A stretch of 14,342 nt of DNA from Rickettsia typhi (GTDB taxonomy: Bacteria; Pseudomonadota; Alphaproteobacteria; Rickettsiales; UBA1997). Below, piece by piece: positions 6,770 through 12,780 of the stretch. Within the stretch, counting starts at the first letter, position 1, and each line of letters starts with the position of its first letter. The stretch is taken from the NCBI GenBank assembly GCA_945861125.1, contig CAMASZ010000013.1, positions 1-14,342 on the forward strand, read 5' to 3'. The notes under the pieces are model-generated. The model searched no databases and was not told the DNA's origin. It worked only from the letters and a program-made list of their open reading frames with translations. Position numbers and translations under genes: made by a program.

Positions 6770-8848
6770 TTATGCTTTCTTAGCTTTTATTTCATCAGCA
6801 ACATGAGATGGCACTGGCTCATATGAATCAAATTCCATACTATAGCTAGCACGACCTTGAGAAAGAGAGCGCAAACTGTTTACATAACCAAACATTGAAG
6901 CCAATGGAACTTTTGCAGTTATAACTTGAGCAATATCTCTTGCTTCTAGATTTTGAATCTGCCCTCTTCGAGAATTAATGTCACCAATTACATCACCCAT
7001 GTAATCTTCTGGAGTAACTACCTCGACCTTCATAATTGGTTCAAGAATAATTGAACCAGCTTTTTCCATAGCTTCACGGAAAGCTGAGCGAGCCGCAATT
7101 TCAAAAGCCAAAACACTTGAGTCAACATCGTGATAAGCACCATCTATTAGACGTGCTTTCAAACGAACTACTGGATAGCCAGCTAAAATTCCGGTTTCTT
7201 TAGCAGATTCTAAACCCTTTTCAACGCCAGGAATATATTCTTTTGGAACTCTTCCACCAACAATTTCACTTTTAAAGATAAAGGTTTCTTTTTCATCCGC
7301 AGGAAGTGGTTCAAAAATTATTTTAACTTTTGCAAATTGACCAGCTCCACCTGATTGTTTTTTATGAGTATAATCGATTTCGGTTAACTTAGTAATAGCC
7401 TCACGATAAGCAACTTTCGGTTGTCCAATATTGGCATCAACTTTAAATTCACGCTTCATACGATCAACAATGATCTCAAGATGTAATTCACCCATTCCTT
7501 TAAGAATAGTTTGGCCCGATTCTCTATCGGATTCAATACGAAGTGAAGGATCTTCTGATGCTAATCTTGAAAGCGCCATACCCATTTTTTCTTGATCCGC
7601 TGTTGATTTAGGTTCAACAGAAACTTCAATAACTGGCTCTGGAAATATCATTCTTTCTAAAACTATATCATTACCCGTTTCAACAATAGTATCACCAGTG
7701 GTTGTTGCTTTTAAGCCAGCTAGTGCGACTATATCTCCAGCATGAGCTTCTTTGATATCTTCGCGATTATTAGCATGCATTAACAATATTCTTCCGATTC
7801 TTTCTTTTGAACCTTTGGTAGTGTTTATAACTCCAGTTCCACTCATTAGTGTTCCAGAATAAATACGAACAAAGGTAAGAGAGCCAACAAAAGGATCAGT
7901 CATTATTTTAAAGGCTAAGCCGGCAAACTTTTTATCTTCACAGTTTATGTGAATCGGTTGCTCGGTCTTGTTATCAATTGCCGGAATTTCTTTAATATCT
8001 TTTGGACTTGGCAAATAGTCAACTACTGCATCTAAAAGAGTTTGAACTCCCTTGTTCTTAAACGCTGTTCCATTAATTACAGGAACAAAAGACCCAGAAA
8101 TTGTTGCTTTACGAATACATTTCTTAATATCTTCTTCAGAAATTTCTTCACCACTTAAATATTTTTCCATCAAAGCGTCATCTTGCTCAACAGAAGCTTC
8201 TAAAAGCTGTTCACGATACTGCTTTGCTTTTTCTAGATGATCAGCTGGGATTTCCTCATAAACATAATCGGCTCCCATGGTTTCATCCTTCCATACCACA
8301 GCCTTCATTTTTACTAAATCAATTAAACCGCCGTAATTTTCAGCTTCGTTAATTGGCAATTGAATTGGAATTGGTCTAGCTCCAAGTCTTGTTTTCATCA
8401 TGTCAACGCAACGATAAAAATTAGCGCCAATACGATCCATTTTGTTAACAAAGCATATTCTTGGAACTTTGTATTTATTAGCTTGACGCCAAACTGTTTC
8501 TGATTGCGGCTCAACTCCAGCAACTGAGTCAAAAACTGCCACAGCACCATCAAGAACTCGAAGTGAACGCTCTACTTCAATTGTAAAATCAACGTGACCA
8601 GGTGTGTCAATGATGTTAATACGATGATTCTTCCAAAAACAAGTTGTAGCTGCAGAAGTTATAGTTATACCCCTTTCTTGCTCTTGCTCCATCCAATCCA
8701 TAGTAGCTGCACCGTCGTGCACTTCACCAATTTTATGAGATTTACCAGTATAATAAAGAATACGCTCAGTAGTGGTTGTTTTGCCAGCATCAATATGTGC
8801 CATAATTCCGATATTGCGATATTTTTCTATTTCAATTTGACGCGCCAT
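6770..8848 (-). CDS. fusA: Translation elongation factor G
   Basis: EF-G, the ribosomal translocase GTPase. It is full length at 692 residues. The P-loop AHIDAGKTT is at 17-25, switch [11 protein letters not shown] at 60-69, switch [10 protein letters not shown] at 81-88 and NKMD at 135-138. Later blocks such as [18 protein letters not shown] (domain III), [16 protein letters not shown] [15 protein letters not shown] (domain IV) and [20 protein letters not shown] (domain V) confirm an intact protein. It is preceded by rpsG with a 117-base gap, longer than usual for this operon, and no Shine-Dalgarno is apparent. Downstream there is no tuf as expected for a str operon, but the inverted exporter and repeats. 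A small dyad CTATCTT-AAGATAG at 6663-6677 lies 3' of the stop but lacks a T-run. Confidence 0.98.
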   Translation of the reverse strand: MARQIEIEKYRNIGIMAHIDAGKTTTTERILYYTGKSHKIGEVHDGAATMDWMEQEQERGITITSAATTCFWKNHRINIIDTPGHVDFTIEVERSLRVLDGAVAVFDSVAGVEPQSETVWRQANKYKVPRICFVNKMDRIGANFYRCVDMMKTRLGARPIPIQLPINEAENYGGLIDLVKMKAVVWKDETMGADYVYEEIPADHLEKAKQYREQLLEASVEQDDALMEKYLSGEEISEEDIKKCIRKATISGSFVPVINGTAFKNKGVQTLLDAVVDYLPSPKDIKEIPAIDNKTEQPIHINCEDKKFAGLAFKIMTDPFVGSLTFVRIYSGTLMSGTGVINTTKGSKERIGRILLMHANNREDIKEAHAGDIVALAGLKATTTGDTIVETGNDIVLERMIFPEPVIEVSVEPKSTADQEKMGMALSRLASEDPSLRIESDRESGQTILKGMGELHLEIIVDRMKREFKVDANIGQPKVAYREAITKLTEIDYTHKKQSGGAGQFAKVKIIFEPLPADEKETFIFKSEIVGGRVPKEYIPGVEKGLESAKETGILAGYPVVRLKARLIDGAYHDVDSSVLAFEIAARSAFREAMEKAGSIILEPIMKVEVVTPEDYMGDVIGDINSRRGQIQNLEARDIAQVITAKVPLASMFGYVNSLRSLSQGRASYSMEFDSYEPVPSHVADEIKAKKA

Positions 8849-8965
8849 ATAAAGAAATTTTAATTAAATTAATTTTTAAAAGGTTAGGAAACAGTAGTTG
8901 ATTTAAACAAAGTAGTTTCACAGTGGGTTGTAATTATTGATCAAATTGAGGAAATAAAAGCAAAT

Positions 8966-9433
8966 CTACCACTTATAATGAGCAAAAGCCTTATTAGCTT
9001 CTGCCATTTTAAATACTTCTTCTTTTTTCTTTGCTGCCCAGCCCTTACCATCAATAGATTCGAGTATTACTATTGAAACTTTTGAAGCTAAACTTTTGCC
9101 CTTAATATTTTCGATCGAGGTTTTTAACCATTTTAAAGCAAGAGCAGAACCACGACGAGCTGAAACTTCAACTGGAATTTGATAAGTAGCGCCCCCTATT
9201 CTACGTGATCTAACCTCAACTTTAGGAATTATATTCTCGAGAGCTTCTTCAAAAATTTTTACTGGATGTTTTTTTAATTTTTTTTCTAATTCTTCAAAAG
9301 ACTGGTAAATAGCTTTCTCAACAACTGATTTTTTACCATGATCCATTAATCTGTTAATGAAGCGAGAAACTATAACCTCACCATATTTTGCATCTGGAAA
9401 TATTTTTCTAATTTTTGCTTTTCTTCTTCTCAT
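8966..9433 (-). CDS. rpsG: 30S ribosomal protein S7
   Basis: Ribosomal protein S7, the assembly initiator of the 30S head that contacts the 3' domain of 16S rRNA and the E-site tRNA. It has 155 residues, the usual length. It starts MRRRKAKIRKIFPDAKYGE (many relatives read MPRRR or MSRRR) and has the conserved blocks FINRLMDHGKKSVVEKAIY, PKVEVRSRRIGGATYQIPVEV and RRGSALALKWL, ending KMAEANKAFAHYKW. It is 20 bases after rpsL and 117 before fusA, standard order. No clear Shine-Dalgarno sequence is present. Confidence 0.97.
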   Translation of the reverse strand: MRRRKAKIRKIFPDAKYGEVIVSRFINRLMDHGKKSVVEKAIYQSFEELEKKLKKHPVKIFEEALENIIPKVEVRSRRIGGATYQIPVEVSARRGSALALKWLKTSIENIKGKSLASKVSIVILESIDGKGWAAKKKEEVFKMAEANKAFAHYKW

Positions 9434-9453
9434 TTTTTATTTTATTTAATTAA

Positions 9454-9825
9454 TTATTTAGGTTTTTGTGCCCCATATTTTGAACGAGCTTGCTTTCTGT
9501 TTTTAACACCTTGAGTATCAAGAGAACCTCTCACAATGTGATAACGGACACCCGGAAGATCTTTAACACGACCCCCTCTAATTGCAACAACAGAGTGCTC
9601 ATGCAAATTATGACCTTCTCCCGGTATGTAAGCAATAACTTCAAAACCGTTGGTTAACTTAACACGAGCCACTTTACGAAGTGCAGAGTTTGGTTTTTTT
9701 GGAGTGGTGGTATATACACGAGTACAAACCCCTCTTTTTTGTGGACAAGCCTTCATAGCTGGAACTTTATTTTTAGCTACCTGCTTAATTCTAGGTTTTC
9801 TAATTAACTGATTTATTGTAGGCAT
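9454..9825 (-). CDS. rpsL: 30S ribosomal protein S12
   Basis: Ribosomal protein S12 of the decoding centre. It is 123 residues, normal length. The signature [17 protein letters not shown] (about 41-57) and the loop [12 protein letters not shown] (about 85-96) are intact. Lysines are kept at the positions (about 43 and 88) whose replacement is classically tied to streptomycin resistance, so this copy is of the wild-type, sensitive form. It is the first gene of the rpsL-rpsG-fusA group; its promoter must lie in the roughly 600 bases to the right. A TATAAT sequence abuts the ATG (9829-9834) but is too close to serve with a normal leader. Confidence 0.97.
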   Translation of the reverse strand: MPTINQLIRKPRIKQVAKNKVPAMKACPQKRGVCTRVYTTTPKKPNSALRKVARVKLTNGFEVIAYIPGEGHNLHEHSVVAIRGGRVKDLPGVRYHIVRGSLDTQGVKNRKQARSKYGAQKPK

Positions 9826-10031
9826 ATTATAATGTATTACTATTTAAAATTAAGAAGAAAACACCAATGCTAATTACATTTTTCATCTTCAAAATTAAAG
9901 ATTGTTTAATTTTTTAACTTCATAATTTTTAAAAAATTTAGAAGCAATTATCACGCTCAAACTGGATTAAAAAAAGCAAATGCAACATTGAAGTAGCTTT
10001 AATATAAAGTATTTAGTTTTATTTGATATAA
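9826..10031. other. Intergenic region upstream of rpsL
   Basis: AT-rich stretch with no gene or RNA that I can support. It must include the leader, and perhaps the promoter, of the rpsL-rpsG-fusA group (minus strand). No convincing -35/-10 pair with regular spacing was found. The end of the truncated repeat element at 10032 reads TGGTATTAT outward on the minus strand, a possible extended -10 about 200 bases from rpsL, but without a recognisable -35. Confidence 0.4.
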
Positions 10032-10185
10032 TACCAAATCTAATCTTTAAATGTTTGTATAGAATTACAAATTTTAACTTTTCTAACTTCATGTTTTTTG
10101 CTAAAAATCTCTAAAAAGCCTCAGCCATATAGCTGTACGATTTTATTTTTTAAAGATTTTATCTCCAAAATATTTTGCCAGATTG
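10032..10185. mobile_element. Truncated MITE-like element
   Basis: It begins with TACCAAATCTAATCTTTAAA, a two-mismatch version of the 20-bp family terminus, directly preceded by TAA. It then shows CTAACTTCATGTTTTTTG, the block CTAAAAATCTCTAAAAAGCC and a degenerate core (CAGCCATATAGCTGTACGA), followed by TTTTTTAAAGATTTT-ATCTC. The second hairpin and the right terminal repeat seen in complete copies are missing; similarity fades after about 10185, so the right limit is approximate. Confidence 0.65.
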
Positions 10186-10280
10186 ATTATTTTCAAGTTA
10201 AAATGGCATAAGATCACTTCTAGAAAAATAAAAATGTCGGTAAATTTTAATGATTCAAGTTAGATAGTCAAGATAAAATA

Positions 10281-10374
10281 AAGGCCGTGGCAAAACCTTA
10301 AATTTAAAATCAAAATTTACACACTTGAAGTTGTTTTGATATATTTTATTTTTTGGTAAAATTGCTACGGCCTT
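10281..10374. repeat. Long inverted repeat, AAGGCCGTGGCAA arms
   Basis: Arms AAGGCCGTGGCAA (10281-10293) and TTGCTACGGCCTT (10362-10374) are complementary over 13 bp with one mismatch that would be a G-U pair in one transcript. They enclose 68 AT-rich bases that can pair further (AAAATCAAAA-type against TTGTTTTGA). The arms are markedly richer in GC than the surroundings. It is unrelated to the TACCAAAT family and occurs once here. It lies 3' of the peroxiredoxin gene and 5' of rpsL, so it could end the former's transcript or be a separate palindromic element. Confidence 0.55.
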
Positions 10375-10417
10375 CACTTATAACGTTTAAAAATAACGAT
10401 GGAAAGATATTTATATT

Positions 10418-10436
10418 CTCTAAATTTATTTTAGAG
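10418..10436 (-). terminator. Weak hairpin overlapping the ahpC stop codon
   Basis: CTCTAAA and TTTAGAG form a 7-bp stem with a 5-base loop on the minus strand, beginning in the last codons of the peroxiredoxin gene. It is followed by AATATAAATATC rather than a run of T, so it is a poor intrinsic terminator; it may stabilise the 3' end. Confidence 0.3.
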
Positions 10437-11033
10437 AGTTTCGCAATGTTCCGCTAAATATTTTGCAACTCCATCACTGCTTGGTTTCATACCTTTTTTA
10501 CCCTTATTCCAACCAGCAGGACACACTTCTCCATGTTCAGAGAAAAATATTAGAGCATCAATCATTCTAATTGCCTCTTCAACGCTTCTACCAAGTGGCA
10601 GATCATTAACTAATTGGTGACGAACCATACCGTCTCTATCAATTAAAAAAGTTCCTCGTAGTGCAATAGCGTCTTGAATTAAAACATCGTAATCACGAGC
10701 GATGTTTTTTGTTAAATCGGAAACCAATGGATATTGAATATTTCCAATTCCACCTTTTTTAACATCAGTATTTTTCCAAGCTAGGTGGGTATATTTGGAA
10801 TCAACTGAAATTCCGATTACTTCTGCACCTCTTTCTTTGAATTCTTTCAACCTATTATCGAAAGCAATAATTTCAGATGGACATACAAAAGTAAAATCAA
10901 GTGGATAGAAAAATAATATTGCTATTCTTCCCTTAATATAACTGTGAAGATTAAAAGTTTCGTTGATTTCGTTACTAGGCATAACTGCTGCTGCAGTGAA
11001 ATCTGGCGCCTTTTTTCCTACTAGAACTGACAT
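10431..11033 (-). CDS. Typical 2-Cys peroxiredoxin (AhpC/Prx1 family)
   Basis: A thiol peroxidase that reduces hydrogen peroxide and organic hydroperoxides in the cytoplasm. From the ATG at 11033 (MSVLVGKKAPDF) it has 200 residues; the frame stays open 21 codons upstream to 11096, but that extension (rich in F, N and K) is not peroxiredoxin-like. The peroxidatic site DFTFVCPSE places Cys51 with Thr48, the conserved Arg is at 126 (ALRGTFLID), and the resolving cysteine is Cys171 in GEVCPAGW, which marks the typical 2-Cys class. An extra cysteine, Cys197, sits four residues from the C-terminus (HCETL). No AhpF, thioredoxin reductase or OxyR gene is adjacent, so the reductant is unknown. It is divergent from nrdB. 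The name ahpC is plausible, but Prx1/tsa-type naming fits as well. Confidence 0.95.
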   Translation of the reverse strand: MSVLVGKKAPDFTAAAVMPSNEINETFNLHSYIKGRIAILFFYPLDFTFVCPSEIIAFDNRLKEFKERGAEVIGISVDSKYTHLAWKNTDVKKGGIGNIQYPLVSDLTKNIARDYDVLIQDAIALRGTFLIDRDGMVRHQLVNDLPLGRSVEEAIRMIDALIFFSEHGEVCPAGWNKGKKGMKPSSDGVAKYLAEHCETL

Positions 11034-11098
11034 AATTTTGTTTTTTAAATTAAAAAAAGTAATACAATTTCTTATTTTAAAATAAACACCTTTCAAAA

Positions 11099-11127
11099 GA
11101 ATTTATTTTAAAATGGGAAATTGCATA
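11099..11127 (+). repeat. Terminal-repeat remnant upstream of the peroxiredoxin
   Basis: GAATTTATTTTAAAATGGGAAATTGCATA matches the right end of the element at 12356-12539 (GAATGTTTATTTTAAAATAGGAAATAGTATA) except for a few changes; split here as TTTATTTTAAAAT then GGAAAT. It is only an end fragment, with no left terminus or core, in the leader/promoter region of the peroxiredoxin gene. Because the sequence is AT-rich, chance similarity is not excluded. Confidence 0.4.
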
Positions 11128-11190
11128 ACACCGAAAAAATAATATCAATTTTTTTATAAAATACAATCTTGCAATATAAAATTAATATAA

Positions 11191-11206
11191 ACACAATATA
11201 ATGTGT
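11191..11206 (+). promoter_or_regulatory. NrdR box 1 upstream of nrdB
   Basis: ACACAATATAATGTGT matches the NrdR-box consensus acaCwAtATaTwGtgt at 15 of 16 positions and is a near-perfect dyad, extended to AAACACA/TGTGTTT. It contains a TATAAT hexamer (11197-11202), so NrdR bound here would cover a -10 element. It lies 77 bases from the nrdB start and is paired with a second box 32 bp further on. Confidence 0.8.
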
Positions 11207-11222
11207 TTTTTTCTAAATTTTT

Positions 11223-11238
11223 ATACTATATATTGTTT
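11223..11238 (+). promoter_or_regulatory. NrdR box 2 upstream of nrdB
   Basis: ATACTATATATTGTTT matches acaCwAtATaTwGtgt at 14 of 16 positions, with all central positions kept. Start-to-start distance from box 1 is 32 bp with a 16-bp gap, the three-turn spacing known for tandem NrdR operators. TATACT at 11222-11227 is another possible -10 covered by this box. The site is 45 bases upstream of nrdB. Confidence 0.78.
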
Positions 11239-11282
11239 TATCAATATTTCAAATAATTAAAACTCAATTATCTTATTAATAT

Positions 11283-12278
11283 ATGTCATTACTAGATTCA
11301 AAAGCTATATACAAACCATTTAACTACCCTTGGGCTTACGATGCCTGGTTAAAACAACAACAAATCCACTGGCTTCCTGAAGAAGTTCCTCTTGCTGATG
11401 ATGTTAGAGACTGGAAGCATAATTTAACCGCTGGTGAAAAAAATTTACTAACACAGATATTTCGCTTTTTTACTCAAGCAGATATTGAAGTTAATAATTG
11501 CTATATGAAGCATTATTCTGGTGTTTTCAAGCCAACTGAAGTGCAAATGATGCTTGCTTCTTTTTCAAACATGGAAACCGTTCATATTGCAGCTTACTCA
11601 CACTTACTAGATACCATTGGCATGCCAGAAACAGAATATCAAGCCTTCATGAAATATAAGGAAATGAAAGATAAATATGACTACATGCACAAATTTGGTA
11701 CTAAAACCAAAAAAGATATTGCAACCACTTTAGCTGCATTTGGTGGTTTTACTGAAGGATTGCAACTATTTGCATCTTTTGCAATTTTACTAAATTTTCA
11801 GAGATTTGGCAAAATGAAGGGAATGGGTCAAATAGTTGCGTGGTCTGTGCGTGATGAATCACTTCATACTAATTCAATAATAAAGCTTTTTAGATGCTTT
11901 ATTCAAGAAAACCCAGAAGTTTGGGATGAAGAATTAAAGGGCCGTCTCTATGAGGCTTGCGCAACAATTGTTCATTTTGAAGACGCCTTTATTGATCTTG
12001 CTTTTGAAATGGGCAACGTTGAAGGCTTGACCTCAAGAGAGGTAAAAAGATATATTCGCTACATTGCTGATAGAAGATTAAATCAACTTGGATTAAAGGA
12101 TATCTATATGATTGATGTTAATCCATTACCGTGGCTTGATGAAATATTAAACGGAGTTGAGCACACCAATTTCTTTGAAAACAGAGTTACTGAATACAGC
12201 AAAGCTTCAACAACTGGAACATGGGAAGATGTATTTCTAGAAATAGATAGTAATCGCCAAAAAATGCTGGAAATATAA
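11283..12278 (+). CDS. nrdB: Class I ribonucleotide reductase, beta subunit
   Basis: The small subunit of aerobic ribonucleotide reductase; it houses the di-metal centre and radical that drive reduction of ribonucleotides by NrdA. It has 331 residues, near the usual alphaproteobacterial length. Metal ligands are visible as Asp67 (TQADIEV), Glu98 and His101 (METVHIAAY), Glu158 (GFTEGLQ), Glu192 and His195 (RDESLH). The radical tyrosine is Tyr105 (HIAAYSH), so this is not the Phe-type class Ic form. The C-terminus, TGTWEDVFLEIDSNRQKMLEI, lacks the acidic-aromatic tail I would expect for NrdA docking, though tails vary. nrdA is not in the window: the gene is followed by a repeat array, not by a partner. 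Two NrdR boxes precede it. No clear Shine-Dalgarno is present. Confidence 0.96.
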   Translation: MSLLDSKAIYKPFNYPWAYDAWLKQQQIHWLPEEVPLADDVRDWKHNLTAGEKNLLTQIFRFFTQADIEVNNCYMKHYSGVFKPTEVQMMLASFSNMETVHIAAYSHLLDTIGMPETEYQAFMKYKEMKDKYDYMHKFGTKTKKDIATTLAAFGGFTEGLQLFASFAILLNFQRFGKMKGMGQIVAWSVRDESLHTNSIIKLFRCFIQENPEVWDEELKGRLYEACATIVHFEDAFIDLAFEMGNVEGLTSREVKRYIRYIADRRLNQLGLKDIYMIDVNPLPWLDEILNGVEHTNFFENRVTEYSKASTTGTWEDVFLEIDSNRQKMLEI

Positions 12279-12288
12279 AAATAACTTA

Positions 12289-12352
12289 TACCAAATCCAA
12301 TCTTTTTATAACAAAATAAAATCAAATTTAGCATTTAATTTGGGAAATGGTA
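12289..12352. mobile_element. Minimal element, ends only (64 bp)
   Basis: It starts TACCAAATCCAATCTTT and ends TTTGGGAAATGGTA, i.e. a TACCAAAT-type left end joined to a TACCATTTCCC-type right end with nothing of the core left between them. It is preceded by TTA and followed by TAA. It begins 11 bases after the nrdB stop and is the first of three abutting elements. It is probably an internal deletion or recombinant between two subfamilies. Confidence 0.6.
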
Positions 12353-12355
12353 TAA

Positions 12356-12539
12356 AACCATTTCCCATTTTAAATTATACTAAAGAATTTTATAAACATC
12401 TTCTTTAAAATTTTTGCTAAAAAATCTAGAAGGCTTTTTTTGTATCGATCTTATTTTGTATGGATATACAACATTTTGTTTTTTAATTTTTATCTAAAAA
12501 TTTTTGTGAAGAATGTTTATTTTAAAATAGGAAATAGTA
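12356..12539. mobile_element. MITE-like element, CATTTCCCATTTTAAA subfamily
   Basis: A 184-bp element with ends AACCATTTCCCATTTTAAA and TTTAAAATAGGAAATAGTA, complementary with a few changes, and identical TAA flanks (12353-12355 and 12540-12542). It carries the family core GTATGGATATAC (12458-12469) between longer complementary A/T stretches. Its internal arms TAAAGAATTTTATAAA and TTTTGTGAAGAATG reappear in the remnant at 6587-6652. It lacks the second GC-rich hairpin of the other complete copies. Confidence 0.72.
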
Positions 12540-12542
12540 TAA

Positions 12543-12752
12543 TACCAAATCCCATCTTTAAATATTCAACAGGATATTCAAATTCTAACTTCATATTTTT
12601 GGTAAAAAAATCTTCAAAAAGCCTCAGCTGTATGGATATACAGCTTCATTTTTTAAAGATTTTTATCTCAAAAATCGTGTCGTTGCCCTAGGGCACGACT
12701 GGCAAAAATAAAAATATTTTGTTATAATTTGATTTAAATATGGGATTTGGTA
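12543..12752 (+). mobile_element. MITE-like element, 210 bp, complete
   Basis: Terminal repeats TACCAAATCCCATCTTTAAA and TTTAAATATGGGATTTGGTA differ at one position and are flanked by TAA on both sides (12540-12542 and 12753-12755). Inside, AGCTGTAT-GGAT-ATACAGCT (12626-12645) forms a hairpin that A/T-rich arms around it extend to about 90 bases. A second hairpin GTCGT-TGCCCTAGGGC-ACGAC lies at 12679-12699. It is the inverted near-duplicate of 6316-6518. It encodes no transposase; a small open frame reading through it is not a gene. Its right end supplies a likely promoter for the next gene. Confidence 0.85.
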
Positions 12753-12756
12753 TAAT
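12729..12756 (+). promoter_or_regulatory. Promoter formed by the element end and its TAA duplication
   Basis: TTGATT (12729-12734), a 16-bp gap, and TGG-TATAAT (12748-12756) form an extended -10 promoter. The -35 and the TGGTA lie in the mobile element; the remaining AAT of TATAAT comes from the TAA target duplication and the next base. Transcription would begin near 12763, about 18 bases before the ATG of the ATP-grasp gene. This is inferred from sequence only. Confidence 0.55.
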
Positions 12757-12780
12757 TTTATAAAATCTTTTGATTTTTTA

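Noticed and set aside
8052..8863. Two plus-strand open frames (62 and 89 residues) opposite fusA
   Set aside because: Antisense shadows of the EF-G coding sequence without a start context or family features.
11034..11096. 21-residue N-terminal extension of the peroxiredoxin
   Set aside because: The added segment is not like a signal peptide or peroxiredoxin, and MSVLVGKKAPDF is the usual start of the family.
12104..12334. 76-residue minus-strand open frame opposite the nrdB 3' end
   Set aside because: It overlaps nrdB codons and the adjacent repeat; no independent support.
12440..12691. An 83-residue open frame on the plus strand
   Set aside because: It starts at TTG, spans two mobile elements and their joint, and its residues only translate the repeat; not a gene.
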